From: Moorella humiferrea
GTDB taxonomy: Bacteria; Bacillota; DSM-521; Neomoorellales; Neomoorellaceae
Direction: 5' to 3'
Length of the DNA stretch: 64,000 nt
Assembly: GCF_039233145.1 (NCBI RefSeq)
Contig: NZ_CP136419.1
Span: forward strand, 284,001 to 348,000
Notes under the pieces: model-generated
What the model was told of the DNA's origin: nothing
Seen by the model: the letters and a program-made list of their open reading frames with translations, nothing else
Database searches by the model: none
Part shown: one piece after another, positions 51,283 to 60,621 of the stretch
Position numbering within the stretch: the stretch's first letter is position 1
Layout of the letters: every line of letters starts with the position of its first letter
Made by a program: the position numbers and the translations under genes

Positions 51283-52633
51283 ACCGTTGTTCAAGGGGGA
51301 TATATTTCCTTTTACCGATGACGTTCTTATAGGCCGGCCTGATAATCCTGCCCCCGCTTATCAATTCTTCCAGTAAGTGGGCGCACCATCCGGAAATCCT
51401 GGCGATGGCAAATATTGGCGTATAGAGTTCTATAGGAAGGTTAAGCATTTTATAGACAAAGCCGGAATAAAAATCAACATTGGGGGCCAGGATTTTATCG
51501 CTGCCCTTTATGGAAGCAAAGAGCTCCGGCCCTACCTTTTCTATGGTCAAATATAAGCCGAATTCGTCTTCCATATTTTTCTCTTTAGCCAGTTCCGCGG
51601 CCTTGGCTTTTAACAGCACGGCCCGGGGGTCGGAAAGGGTATAAACGGCATGGCCGAGGCCATAGATCAGCCCTTTGCGGTCAAAGGCCTCTCCATTGAG
51701 AATTTTGGTCAGGTAATATTTAACCTCGTCCTCGTCGGCCCAGTCTTTAACATTGTTCTTTATATCTTCCATCATTTCCATAACTTTAATGTTGGCGCCG
51801 CCGTGTTTGGGACCTTTAAGGGAACCGACGGCCGCCGCGATGACTGAGTAAATATCGGTCCCCGTAGAAGCGACAACGTGAACGGTAAAGGTTGAATTGT
51901 TGCCCCCGCCGTGTTCGGCATGTAACACCAGGGACAGGTCCAGAAGCTCGGCCTCCAGTCTGGTGTACTGGTTGTCGGGACGGATCATGTACAGGAAGTT
52001 TTCGGCCGTGCTTAAATCTGGTTGGGGCAGGTGAATATACAGACTCTGATTACCGTGATAATGGGCTTTCGCCTGGTAACCATAGGCCACCATCACGGGA
52101 AAACGGGCGATGAGCTCGATGCTCTGCCTGACGACATTGGGAATACTTAAATCATCGGGGTTTTTATCATAGGAATAAGAGGCCAGGACGCTACGGGCTA
52201 GTTTGTTCATTATATCGTTGCTGGGGGCTTTTAGGATCATATCTTCTATAAAGCCTTCGGGCAGATAGCGGTTTTCCCCCAACAGGCGGTTGAACTCCAC
52301 CAGCTCCTGCCGGGTGGGTAGCTGCCCAAATACTAAAAGGTAAGAAACCTCTTCAAAGCCGAACCGTCCTTCTTTCTGGAAATTTTTAACTATATCCCAG
52401 ACGTCTATTCCCCGGTAGAGAAGGCGCCCCTGATCGGGGATTCTTTCACCCTCGTCGAGGATGTAACCGTGGACTTCGCCGATATTTGTGAGCCCGACCA
52501 GTACGCCGGTACCATCGCTGTTGCGCAGGCCTCGCTTAACGTTGTAGCGCTCGTATAAAGAGGGCTCAATGAAGTTATTTTTTTCGGCCAATGCGGCTAA
52601 ACGTTCGATATAAGTCTTATCGTTCGTCTGCAT
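51281..52633 (-). CDS. Citrate synthase (citrate/2-methylcitrate family)
   Basis: 450 aa, Si-type. Catalytic regions: LHAEHGGGNNSTF, GSLKGPKHGG, GLGHAVYTLSDPRA and NVDFYSGFVY, containing the two catalytic histidines and Asp. It condenses acetyl-CoA with oxaloacetate; propionyl-CoA use is possible. It has an extended N-terminus typical of the long bacterial branch. The start ATG at 52633 has GAAAGGG upstream. It lies on the opposite strand between the ABC genes and the AAA_assoc protein. Confidence 0.92.
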   Translation of the reverse strand: MQTNDKTYIERLAALAEKNNFIEPSLYERYNVKRGLRNSDGTGVLVGLTNIGEVHGYILDEGERIPDQGRLLYRGIDVWDIVKNFQKEGRFGFEEVSYLLVFGQLPTRQELVEFNRLLGENRYLPEGFIEDMILKAPSNDIMNKLARSVLASYSYDKNPDDLSIPNVVRQSIELIARFPVMVAYGYQAKAHYHGNQSLYIHLPQPDLSTAENFLYMIRPDNQYTRLEAELLDLSLVLHAEHGGGNNSTFTVHVVASTGTDIYSVIAAAVGSLKGPKHGGANIKVMEMMEDIKNNVKDWADEDEVKYYLTKILNGEAFDRKGLIYGLGHAVYTLSDPRAVLLKAKAAELAKEKNMEDEFGLYLTIEKVGPELFASIKGSDKILAPNVDFYSGFVYKMLNLPIELYTPIFAIARISGWCAHLLEELISGGRIIRPAYKNVIGKRKYIPLEQR

Positions 52634-52831
52634 GTCGGTTCACCCTTTCTCCGCAAAATAAGGTTGAATATCCTCTATATATTCTTCACCTAAATTCAAT
52701 TTCCTGCAACCTTATTAAAGCCTGAAGGGCTTTGAACGAAAATACGGGAGCAGTTTCACGCTTAACGCCTTTTTGGGGCTGAATTTCGGCAATAAAAGTC
52801 CATATCCGGCACTGAAGTATGTTCTAAGATC

Positions 52832-52840
52832 TGGTATAAT
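52832..52840 (+). promoter_or_regulatory. Extended -10 promoter for the AAA_assoc_C gene
   Basis: TGGTATAAT fits TGnTATAAT; a loose -35 (CTGAAG) lies 17 nt upstream. A palindrome TCGTATCCTACGA follows before the gene and may be an operator. Confidence 0.55.
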
Positions 52841-52897
52841 ATGATACAATAATGATGCCAGAAACGTCGTATCCTACGATAGGGGGTCATAGCCACT

Positions 52898-53383
52898 GTG
52901 GACGCCGGGCCTTTACCCCAGGTAGGCATAGGGATGGTTATCGGCCTGCTGGAGATGCTGGAGGATGTCCGGGGCAAAGAAGATATATTTAAATTAGCCG
53001 GCAGCCTTTCTATGGAACTCGATGACATCGGTCCGGTCATAGAAGCGGCGAAGGTCTTAGGTTTTATAGAAACTACCAACGGCGATATTACCTTGACCGG
53101 TCTGGGCAATCAATTATTAAACGCCAACATAGATGAGCGAAAAGAAATAGTAGCCGGCCAGTTGCAGCAGCTGCCGGCCTTTAAAGAGATTCTCGACCTG
53201 ATTAATTCCAGGCGGGGACGTCAGGTGCGACGGGAGATGGTTGTCGACCGCTTTGCTAGGAGGATGTCCGACGAAGATGCCGAAGTGCTATTTAAAACCC
53301 TAGTGGACTGGGGCAGATACGCGGGGATCATAGGTTACGATACGAAGGGAGAAATTTTATATTTAGATGAAGACGGCCCTTGA
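52898..53383 (+). CDS. Stand-alone AAA_assoc_C (COG4754-like) protein
   Basis: 161 aa from GTG 52898. MVIGLLEMLEDVRGKEDIFKLA, DDIGPVIEAAKVLGFIET, and a C-terminal FKTLVDWGRYAGIIGYD match the AAA-associated C-terminal domain normally fused to NitT/TauT-type ABC ATPases. As a free protein it may regulate or complete the M-box ABC transporter 2.4 kb away. The stop codon TGA lies within the -35 box of the following tRNA promoter. Confidence 0.75.
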   Translation: MDAGPLPQVGIGMVIGLLEMLEDVRGKEDIFKLAGSLSMELDDIGPVIEAAKVLGFIETTNGDITLTGLGNQLLNANIDERKEIVAGQLQQLPAFKEILDLINSRRGRQVRREMVVDRFARRMSDEDAEVLFKTLVDWGRYAGIIGYDTKGEILYLDEDGP

Positions 53384-53408
53384 CAAACACGTTGGGGGCC
53401 AGTATAAT
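53380..53408 (+). promoter_or_regulatory. Consensus sigma-A promoter of tRNA-Ala(GGC)
   Basis: TTGACA (53380-53385), 17-nt spacer, TATAAT (53403-53408), 12 nt before the mature 5' end. Its -35 overlaps the upstream stop codon. Confidence 0.9.
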
Positions 53409-53420
53409 AGACAGTGCTGT

Positions 53421-53496
<76 letters not shown>

Positions 53497-53503
53497 AAAA
53501 AGA

Positions 53504-53536
53504 AAGCTTCCCGATTTTACCGGGAGGCTTTTTTGT
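53504..53536 (+). terminator. Terminator of tRNA-Ala(GGC)
   Basis: AAGCTTCCCG (53504-53513) / CGGGAGGCTT (53521-53530) with one G-U pair, followed by TTTTGTTTTT. Confidence 0.88.
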
Positions 53537-53779
53537 TTTTAAATCAGTGTTTCCGCTGGCCAATTGATGCCCAAAAGGAGCCGGGAAAACTCCCGCACCA
53601 CCCACGGTGCGATGGAAGCCGTCGACGCCTGCCGCTACATGGCGGCCGATGGTTCAATTTGCAAGGACCTACAGCTGCCGCATTTCGGGCATTCCCCTGG
53701 GGCCGGTTTCATGGTTACTTTGGGTTTCTTTTTGATAAGGGAAAACATTTGCATTTCAACCCTGGATTTTCTTATGTAG

Positions 53780-54775
53780 TTACCCTCCAAACGAAGGGCT
53801 CAACTCTTTTAAAAGATCTCTGACATCCTCATAATCGGTGTCCTCGGCATATATCTTGTAAAATTGCTTTAAAGCTTTCTCGGTTTCACCTAATTGTTTA
53901 TAAGTCAGTCCTAACAAATAACGGAACAACTTCATTTGTTCATTCATGGTTTTTCTACTACGAACAGGACCTTTTTCTAGAATCTCCAGCGCTAACTCGG
54001 GCTTATTTAAACCGAGAAAAGCAGAGGCTAATGCATTTATTACTACTAGTTCTTGTTTCATTTCGGTTGGTAGGCCTTGTAAGACTTCAATGGCCTTCTG
54101 GTATTGTCCGACAGTCCCTAACGTAACAGCATAATTCAACTTAGTTACGGCATCATCCGGATAATGTGCAAGATATTTTTCAAAGTATTTTATTGCCTCT
54201 TCCGGATTATCCAAGCGCCGATACAACAACGCTATCTCGCGATATAATGAATTAACTTCTGGTTTAACTTCCAAGACCTTCAAAAAGGCGTCTAAAGCTT
54301 GTTGCCATTCACCTTTTTGTAGGGCTATCTTACCCTGTTGAAAGTAATTTTTAGCCTTACCTGTGGGTGAATTTAAGGACTTGGCTGCCCATACTATTTG
54401 ACTTATAATGCCTACAACACCTAAGGGCCACCAAATAAAGAAAAATATTACGGATATTAAGAACCATAAGCAGCCAAGGGCAGAAGAAGTTGAATTACTG
54501 GCCAACTCTGGAGGAATCTCAAAATTAAAACCTTCACTTTCTGACTGATCAGAAGCCTTCTGCATGACTTTCGGCAATTCTCTGTTTTTCTGTTTCCCAA
54601 AATAGTTAATTGCATAAAGCCCTGTCCCTGGAATGCTTGTTGAGGTATAGGCGCCCCGAGGACCAATACCTACTCGAAAGCCTTTTCCTCCAACGCTTAC
54701 ACCAACGCCACGTTTGCTTAAGTTTAGACGAACCCCTTTTGCAATCCGAACGCTTTTTCGAAATCTCCAGCCCAA
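53780..54775 (-). CDS. DUF4236 domain protein with TPR repeats
   Basis: 331 aa. The N-terminal DUF4236 segment (residues 1-55) is MGWRFRKSVRIAKGVRLNLS with GPRGAYTSTSIPGTGLY. A linker and one or two membrane segments (about 98-130) follow, then four or five tetratricopeptide repeats (about 145-320: KGEWQQALDAFLKVLEVKP, NPEEAIKYFEKYLAHYPDD, KALKQFYKIYAED). The start is TTG 54775 behind AAAGGATGA. Probably a membrane-bound scaffold; function unknown. It borders a stretch of gene remnants. Confidence 0.8.
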   Translation of the reverse strand: MGWRFRKSVRIAKGVRLNLSKRGVGVSVGGKGFRVGIGPRGAYTSTSIPGTGLYAINYFGKQKNRELPKVMQKASDQSESEGFNFEIPPELASNSTSSALGCLWFLISVIFFFIWWPLGVVGIISQIVWAAKSLNSPTGKAKNYFQQGKIALQKGEWQQALDAFLKVLEVKPEVNSLYREIALLYRRLDNPEEAIKYFEKYLAHYPDDAVTKLNYAVTLGTVGQYQKAIEVLQGLPTEMKQELVVINALASAFLGLNKPELALEILEKGPVRSRKTMNEQMKLFRYLLGLTYKQLGETEKALKQFYKIYAEDTDYEDVRDLLKELSPSFGG

Positions 54776-54854
54776 TTACAGTCATCCTTTCTTTAAGTAT
54801 TGTTGGAGGAAATAAGTTTAAGGTTATTTAATTACTTTAACAGTAGCAGGTTTA

Positions 54855-54953
54855 TTATTTTTGCTTTCTTTTCTCGTTTTCTCTTCTCATGTTCTTACGG
54901 CTAATCTGTTTTTCTTCTCTTAATTCTTTAAGACGTTCTTTAAAGTCAGCCAC
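54855..54953 (-). pseudogene. Truncated XRE-type HTH regulator start (32 aa)
   Basis: Read by hand on the minus strand: GTG 54953, preceded by AGGTGAAG, opens MADFKERLKELREEKQIS and ends with a basic tail at TAA 54855. The start is typical of Cro/CI-type regulators, but the rest of the helix-turn-helix is missing. It may also be a genuine tiny basic protein. Confidence 0.4.
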
Positions 54954-55020
54954 AAACTTCACCTATCATAAATTTCCTATAAAGTTATTTTAGCACATAA
55001 TGTCCATATAAAAAACAATT

Positions 55021-55173
55021 TGGACTGAACGACTCTGGCGGGTCCAGGTAGGAGCCTTCGTCGAGAAGGAGAACGCTGAGACACTGGCGAAGAAACTGAG
55101 GAGCGAAGGTTATGATGTGTATATTATGCAGCTGAATACCATTTGCTCTCAAATAGATCCGGATGCAGGATAA
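55021..55173 (+). pseudogene. SPOR-domain gene fragment
   Basis: The frame reads LWRVQVGAFVEKENAETLAK, then KLRSEGYDVYIM before a stop. This is the SPOR peptidoglycan-binding domain (VQVGAF...A..L...L...G). There is no start codon, and an upstream stop lies just before. It is likely the tail of a lost cell-wall amidase. Confidence 0.7.
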
Positions 55174-55257
55174 TCCAGGAAACCGTAGAATTATTAACTA
55201 ATAATGACATTATAGACTTTACGTGGCTGGACTTCCCCCGATAAATAGGACACCAAC

Positions 55258-56133
55258 TTAAGCCACATTTCTCAGGTTCTCATAGTTTTTCTCGAATTCT
55301 TCCGGTGTCGCATACCCAAGGGAAGAATGTAACCTGAACCGGTTATAAAAAACCTCAATGTACTCAAAGATTTCCACTCTGGCTTCTGCCCGGGTTTTAA
55401 AACGGCGATGGTAGACGAGTTCCGTCTTCAATGTCTTGAAGAAACTTTCCATAGGGGAGTTGTCCCAGCAATCTCCCTTTCGGCTCATGGAACAGATAAA
55501 GCCATATTGCTGCAGCAATTGCTGATAATCATGGCTCGCATACTGGCTGCCGCGGTCGGAGTGGATTATTAGTCCCCGGCCCGGCCGGCGGTTGGTGACG
55601 GCATTGTTTAAGGCCTCAATCGCCAATTCCCGGGTTAGATATTTCTGCATTGAATAACCTGCAATCCTTCTGGAATAGAGGTCCATAACCGCCGCCAGGT
55701 ACAGCCAGCCTTCTTCGGTAGGGATATACGTTATATCCGTTACCCATCTCTTATTAGGGCTACTGGCGGTAAACTCCCTGTTTAAGATGTTTTCGGCTAC
55801 CGGCAGATTATGCCTGGAGTCGGTAGTCACCTTGAATTGGCGTTTTTGGATGGCCTGGATGCCCGCTTCGCGCATCAGCCGCTCTACCCTCTTTTTGCCG
55901 CAATGAATACCTTCCTTGCCGAGCTGTTTATGAATACGGGGACTGCCATAGGTTTTGCGGCTCTTGTTGTAGATATGCTCTGCTTTTTCTTTGATAATTT
56001 CATCCTGGATTTTACGCTGGCTTACGGGCTTTTTTAACCAGCGGTAATATCCTGTCCGGGACACCTTTAATACGCGGCACATCGTCTCGACACGGAAAGT
56101 TCCCGTGTGCTCCCGGATAAACCGATATTTCAT
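55258..56133 (-). CDS. IS3-family transposase OrfB (DDE integrase core)
   Basis: 291 aa. HTH_21-like start ([17 protein letters not shown]), [11 protein letters not shown], then the rve core with the catalytic Asp in [22 protein letters not shown], Asp in [11 protein letters not shown] and Glu in [16 protein letters not shown], ending with the usual [19 protein letters not shown]. All catalytic residues are present. It starts within the OrfA stop (ATGA), so it can be made by coupling or by frameshift as OrfAB. Confidence 0.95.
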   Translation of the reverse strand: MKYRFIREHTGTFRVETMCRVLKVSRTGYYRWLKKPVSQRKIQDEIIKEKAEHIYNKSRKTYGSPRIHKQLGKEGIHCGKKRVERLMREAGIQAIQKRQFKVTTDSRHNLPVAENILNREFTASSPNKRWVTDITYIPTEEGWLYLAAVMDLYSRRIAGYSMQKYLTRELAIEALNNAVTNRRPGRGLIIHSDRGSQYASHDYQQLLQQYGFICSMSRKGDCWDNSPMESFFKTLKTELVYHRRFKTRAEARVEIFEYIEVFYNRFRLHSSLGYATPEEFEKNYENLRNVA

Positions 56134-56435
56134 CTCGGTGTTTTGGAGAAGATGGCCACTGCTTTTTTTAAGATGTCTCGTTCCTCCTGGACGATGGCCA
56201 GTTCTTTTTTCAGGCGGCGGTTTTCTTCTTCAAGTTCGGTGCCGCGCATCTGTTTCCCTAACCCGGGAAAAGCTCGTTCTCCATACTTTTCTTGTTCTCT
56301 GCGCCATCTGTTGAGCATGCTGCTGTTGATACCCAGGTCATAAGCAATCTGGCTGGCGGTTTTGTCGCTGGTGCGGCATAGCTCGACGGCATTGCGCTTG
56401 AACTCTTCGTCATATTTTCTTCTTTGCTCCCCCAT
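56130..56435 (-). CDS. IS3-family transposase OrfA (HTH protein)
   Basis: 101 aa from ATG 56435, behind AAGGAGG; a GTG two codons earlier is also possible. HTH_Tnp_1 domain: [36 protein letters not shown] leucine-zipper helix follows: [20 protein letters not shown]. It binds the element ends. Overlaps OrfB by 4 nt. Confidence 0.93.
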   Translation of the reverse strand: MGEQRRKYDEEFKRNAVELCRTSDKTASQIAYDLGINSSMLNRWRREQEKYGERAFPGLGKQMRGTELEEENRRLKKELAIVQEERDILKKAVAIFSKTPR

Positions 56436-56638
56436 GGACACAACGCCTCCTTACTCTGATTATACACTCTTAACTCTGTGTCCTACAAATCGGGGGAGGG
56501 TCAGGCTGTCAGTTTCTAAAGAAGTCTCCATGAAGATCTGCAGCAACTGTCCCTGGTACGAACCTAGATGAGCCTTAAGGCAATAAGGTCCTAGCTTATA
56601 CGGTTTACCATTTTATTTCAATTTAAGGAGGTTTTTGT

Positions 56639-58336
56639 ATGGCTAATATTGAGGCAAGAGAAATATTAATTAAAGATTTATTGAGTGATAAATTTTTATT
56701 TCGTATACCGGGATATCAGAGGCCTTTTACTTGGAATAAGGACAATTTTGATGACCTATTTGAAGATATAAAGCAAAGTATGGAAAATAACGAGGAAAAT
56801 TATTTTTTAGGGAGTATTATCTTACAAACCGTTGAACAACATGCCGATGGTAGTGGCTTATATGATGTGGTAGATGGTCAACAACGAATCACTTCCCTTA
56901 TTATTCTTCTTGCAGTAATTAGAGATTTTTTAAGCAAGATAGAAAGAGATTATGCCAGTCAAATTCAAAGCTTGCTTTATCAGAAAGAGGCTAAGTTACT
57001 TGGCAAAAAAGAAGCTGTAAGGCTTTTGGTATGGGAAAAAGAACAGGACTTTTTTAAAGAGCATGTTCTTCAGGAAGGTGGTACTGAAAAAAGCCTTAAT
57101 AGCTTTAATGCTTTAAGTGAAGCCAAACAAAATATGCTAACAGCAGTTAACTTATTTAAGGATAAATTCAATCGTGACGGTAATCTTGATGAGCAATTAC
57201 TCGTTAATATGAGCAAATACATTCTTAATAATTGCGTATTTGCTTACGTAAAAACAGATAAATTAACTTCAGCGTTTAGGCTTTTTGCAGTTTTAAATAC
57301 CAGAGGTCTGCCGTTAGCAGCCTCTGATTTGCTTAAAAGCCATAATATAGCGGCTATACCTGATAATTTGCGCCCAAAATATATTCATATCTGGGAAAAT
57401 CTAGAAGAAGAATTAGGAAGAGATGAATTAGAACAATTAATAGCTTTTATTAGGGATATTTGGGTAAAAGAAAAGGCACAAAGAACTATGTTCGAGGAAT
57501 ATCAAGATAAAATATTTTCCAGTGGAGCAATTTCCTGGGGAGAAGAATTTATCAAGTATTTGCAGAAAATAGCTATCATTTATCAAGAACAAGTACTAAA
57601 CGGCCAAATAAATCTAAACTCTGATTTACAAGTACAATATCATAATCTAATATCGCTGATGCGCGATCATCTTCCATCTTCATATTGGATCCCGGCATTT
57701 TTGCATTTCAGCTCAAAGTTTACAAACGAGAGCAAGAAGGTGATTTTTCTCCAAAAACTAGAAAAGCGTTATGTTGTTGATTGGGTTATAGGTTATACAC
57801 CGACCCAACGCATGACAACTATTTATAACATAATTAAGCTAATTGATGCCTCTAGCAATGAAGATCAAGTTATTAATGATTCGATCTTTGATACCAGTGT
57901 CAGAAAAAGAGAATTTATTACTGCCATAGATGCAGTTGATTTTTACGTAAGAAGTTATTGCAAGTATATATTACTCAGGCTCGACTTATCTCTTTCTGAG
58001 AATGCTAATGTAGCTAAGAATTATAAAGGAATAATTACCGTTGAACATATACTACCAAGAAATCCAGATGAAAAAAGTGAATGGATGCAATTATTTGACC
58101 TGGATTCACGGAGGGAATGGACCAATAGGCTCGGGAATTTAGTATTATTGAGCCGGAAGAAAAATTCTTCCGCCAACAATCGTCCTTTCCAGGAGAAGAA
58201 GAAAAGCTATTTTGGCGGTAGTATGACCGATTTTCAACTCACTAAAGAGATTGATAAGTTTGATGTATGGGATTTACAAAGTGTTAAAAGTAGACATGAG
58301 GAATTGTTAAATAGGGCAATTAAGTTATGGCTATAA
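56639..58336 (+). CDS. DUF262/DUF1524 (GmrSD-like) nuclease
   Basis: 565 aa. N-terminal DUF262 ParB-like domain: FRIPGYQRPFTWNKDNFDDL, FLGSIIL, and VVDGQQRITSL near residues 80-90, the conserved DGQQR NTPase motif. The C-terminal DUF1524 HNH-like domain has VEHILPRNP, then RLGNLVLLSRKKNSSANNRPF. GmrSD enzymes cut glucosylated or modified phage DNA. AAGGAGG precedes the ATG. It directly precedes a large DUF1998 helicase gene, which suggests a defence locus. Visibly AT-richer than its neighbour. Confidence 0.88.
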   Translation: MANIEAREILIKDLLSDKFLFRIPGYQRPFTWNKDNFDDLFEDIKQSMENNEENYFLGSIILQTVEQHADGSGLYDVVDGQQRITSLIILLAVIRDFLSKIERDYASQIQSLLYQKEAKLLGKKEAVRLLVWEKEQDFFKEHVLQEGGTEKSLNSFNALSEAKQNMLTAVNLFKDKFNRDGNLDEQLLVNMSKYILNNCVFAYVKTDKLTSAFRLFAVLNTRGLPLAASDLLKSHNIAAIPDNLRPKYIHIWENLEEELGRDELEQLIAFIRDIWVKEKAQRTMFEEYQDKIFSSGAISWGEEFIKYLQKIAIIYQEQVLNGQINLNSDLQVQYHNLISLMRDHLPSSYWIPAFLHFSSKFTNESKKVIFLQKLEKRYVVDWVIGYTPTQRMTTIYNIIKLIDASSNEDQVINDSIFDTSVRKREFITAIDAVDFYVRSYCKYILLRLDLSLSENANVAKNYKGIITVEHILPRNPDEKSEWMQLFDLDSRREWTNRLGNLVLLSRKKNSSANNRPFQEKKKSYFGGSMTDFQLTKEIDKFDVWDLQSVKSRHEELLNRAIKLWL

Positions 58337-58365
58337 AAAAAGTGGTGAAACCGGGAGGCGGGCCT

Positions 58366-60621
58366 ATGTTTTCTTTAAGGGAGAATATTGTCCGGGATTA
58401 TGCAGAATATGTAAAGAGCTTCTTAAAGATAAGGGATGAAAGCATAGCCAGATTCGTCCAGGAAAAACTTGATGCCGGCGAGTTATGGCCGGATGCTTTG
58501 GTGCAGCTCAACCCTGCCTATGAGTACGGCCCCAGCATAAATGACTTAGTATCCCGGGGGCTGCTGCATCCATTATGTAAGGAAATATTTCATGGCTTCC
58601 GGCTTTACCAACACCAGTACCAGGCCATTGAAGTGGCTTTGCGCCGGGAAAATTACGTAGTAACTACCGGGACCGGATCAGGGAAAAGCATGACCTACCT
58701 GATCCCCATTATTGATCACGTTCTTAAACACAATCCTGAAGACGGCAGGGTGCGGGCTATAATTGTTTATCCCATGAATGCCTTCATCAATTCCCAACTC
58801 AATGCCATTGACAGTCTGGCTAAAAGCTTTAATGAACGCAATCCCGGAACCCAATTTCCCATAACTTATAATCGCTATACCGGCCAGGAAAGCGACGAGG
58901 AAAAGCGGAGCATCCGGGAAAACCCGCCCCACATACTCCTCACTAACTATGTTATGCTTGAGCTGATGCTAACCCGGCCAGAGGAGCGCCCCTTTGTCGA
59001 CCGTACGTTTACGGCACTGGAGTTTCTAGTCTTTGATGAACTCCATACCTACCGTGGGCGCCAGGGAGCAGACGTAGCCCTGTTGATAAGGCGCTTGCGG
59101 GAACGCTGCGGTAATCCCGATTTAATTCACATTGGCACCAGCGCCACTATGATTACTGGTGGAAATCTATCCGATCAGCAACAGGTTGTAGCCAGCGTGG
59201 CCAGGAAGATCTTTGGTGTTGACGTCAAACCTGAGAATATAATTACCGAAACCTTGAAGCCCGTCTTCTCTATATCCTACACCCGGCAACAACTGGCGGC
59301 AGCAGTTTTAGGGCCTCTACCGCAGAATGAAGCCGAGTTTCTGCAGTCGCCCCTGGCAGCCTGGATTGAAAGGACCTTTGGTCTAGAAGAAATCGGAGGT
59401 TATTTAAAACGCCGCGTTCCCATAACCCTGCAGGAGGGTGCCGCCCGGCTTGCCGCGGAAACCGGTATTGAGATAGAGACCTGTGCCCGGCGCCTGCAGG
59501 ATATGCTTCTTTTTGGAAGTAAAATTAAACTCCCCGACGGCAACCCTCTTTTTGCCTTTAAGTTGCACCAGTTTATTTCCCAGGGCGGCTCGGTTTATGC
59601 TACGCTGGAAACCAAAGCCAAGCGTCAACTCACCCTGGTAGCCCAGCATTACGCCCCAGACGGCCAGAAACTTTTATTTCCCTTGGTCTTTTGCCGCGAA
59701 TGCGGGCAGGAGTATTACTTGGTGGAATTGCATGCCCAAGAGAAAAGGGTGATACCCCGACCGCCGGAAACCGGAGCTACCAGCGAAGAGGCGGAAGATG
59801 GTTACCTGCTCCTGGATGAAGAAGGTATTTGGACGGATGACCTCGACCTGCTACCGGAGAATTGGTTTAATATAACTAACCGGGGCGAGAAACGCCTAAA
59901 AAGGGAGTATCAACCCTTTGTCCCCCGGCGCCTTTTTATCCAGCCAGACGGCATAATTGTTGAGGAACCGGGGGCTGATAATGTACCCTGCTGGTTTTTG
60001 CCGCGTCCTTTCCTGCTCTGCTTGACCTGTGGTGAAGTATATACGCGTCGAAACCGGAATGAATTTCGGAAACTCGCCCATCTTTCCAGTGAGGGCCGGA
60101 GTACCGCTACCACCCTTCTTAGCATTTCAGCTATTACCAACATCCGGCGGCGGAACCTTTTTCCCGAAAATGCTCAGAAGCTGTTGAGTTTTACCGATAA
60201 CCGCCAGGACGCTTCCCTGCAGGCAGGTCACTTTAATGATTTTGTTGAGGTTGCTCTGCTGCGTTCTTCTATCTACAAGGCTTTGGAAGAGAATCAAGCC
60301 CTTGACCATACCAATATTGCCATGAAGGTGACCGACGCCCTGGCCCTCGATCAAGCCGCCTACGCCCGGGAAGTTGGTACTTACGGCAGTCTGGCCCGCC
60401 GCAACCGGGAAATCCTTGAGGCTTTAATTGAATACCGCATTTATGAGGATTTACGGCGCGGATGGAGGGTGGTGCAGCCCAACCTGGAGCAGTGCGGTCT
60501 TTTACGTATCGACTACGATGGTTTAGAAGATCTTGCCGGGATAACTTCTCCTGGCAGAACCATCCGGTCCTGGCCCAATCTTCATCAGAAATACGGTTTA
60601 AGGCCATCTATGCCTTTTTAA
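58366..60621 (+). pseudogene. Large DEAD/DEAH helicase with DUF1998, part 1 (before frameshift)
   Basis: I chose ATG 58366 behind GGGAGG; the frame also opens at 58327 inside the DUF262 gene. SF2 helicase core: YQHQYQAIEVAL (Q-motif region), Walker A TGTGSGKS (about 101-108), YPMNAFINSQ, FDELHTYRGRQGADVALL (motif II), IGTSATM (motif III). Later comes a zinc-ribbon-like insert CRECGQEYYL and LCLTCGEVYTRRNRNEF. The true frame leaves this one at the GGG of 60538-60540; the residues after that to 60621 are out of frame. It resembles DruE/DrmA-type and YprA-like helicases of phage defence loci. Confidence 0.82.

Larger units (their letters stand above)
55228..56503 (-). mobile_element. Intact IS3-family insertion sequence
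   Basis: 1276 bp. Imperfect terminal inverted repeats: left TGGACTTCCCCCGAT, right (complement) TGACCCTCCCCCGAT, followed inside by TAGGACAC on both sides. It is flanked by a 3-bp direct repeat GGC (55225-55227 and 56504-56506), typical of IS3 elements. It carries two overlapping transposase genes. The remnant at 24765-25235 derives from a close relative. Confidence 0.88.
55174..56571 (+). pseudogene. Unknown frame interrupted by the IS3 element
   Basis: Removing the IS and one copy of its GGC duplication joins IIQETVELLTNNDIIDFT (left, ending 55227) in frame to WLSVSKEVSMKICSNCPWYE (right, 56507-56571). The right part ends with a CxxC. No family is recognised and no start is present. Confidence 0.35.

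Noticed and set aside
53564-53823. Short plus-strand frames (71 and 123 aa) after the tRNA-Ala terminator
   Set aside because: No ribosome binding site and no family; one frame runs through the tRNA. ACRYMAADGSICKDLQLP looks somewhat protein-like, so a remnant cannot be excluded, but support is too weak.
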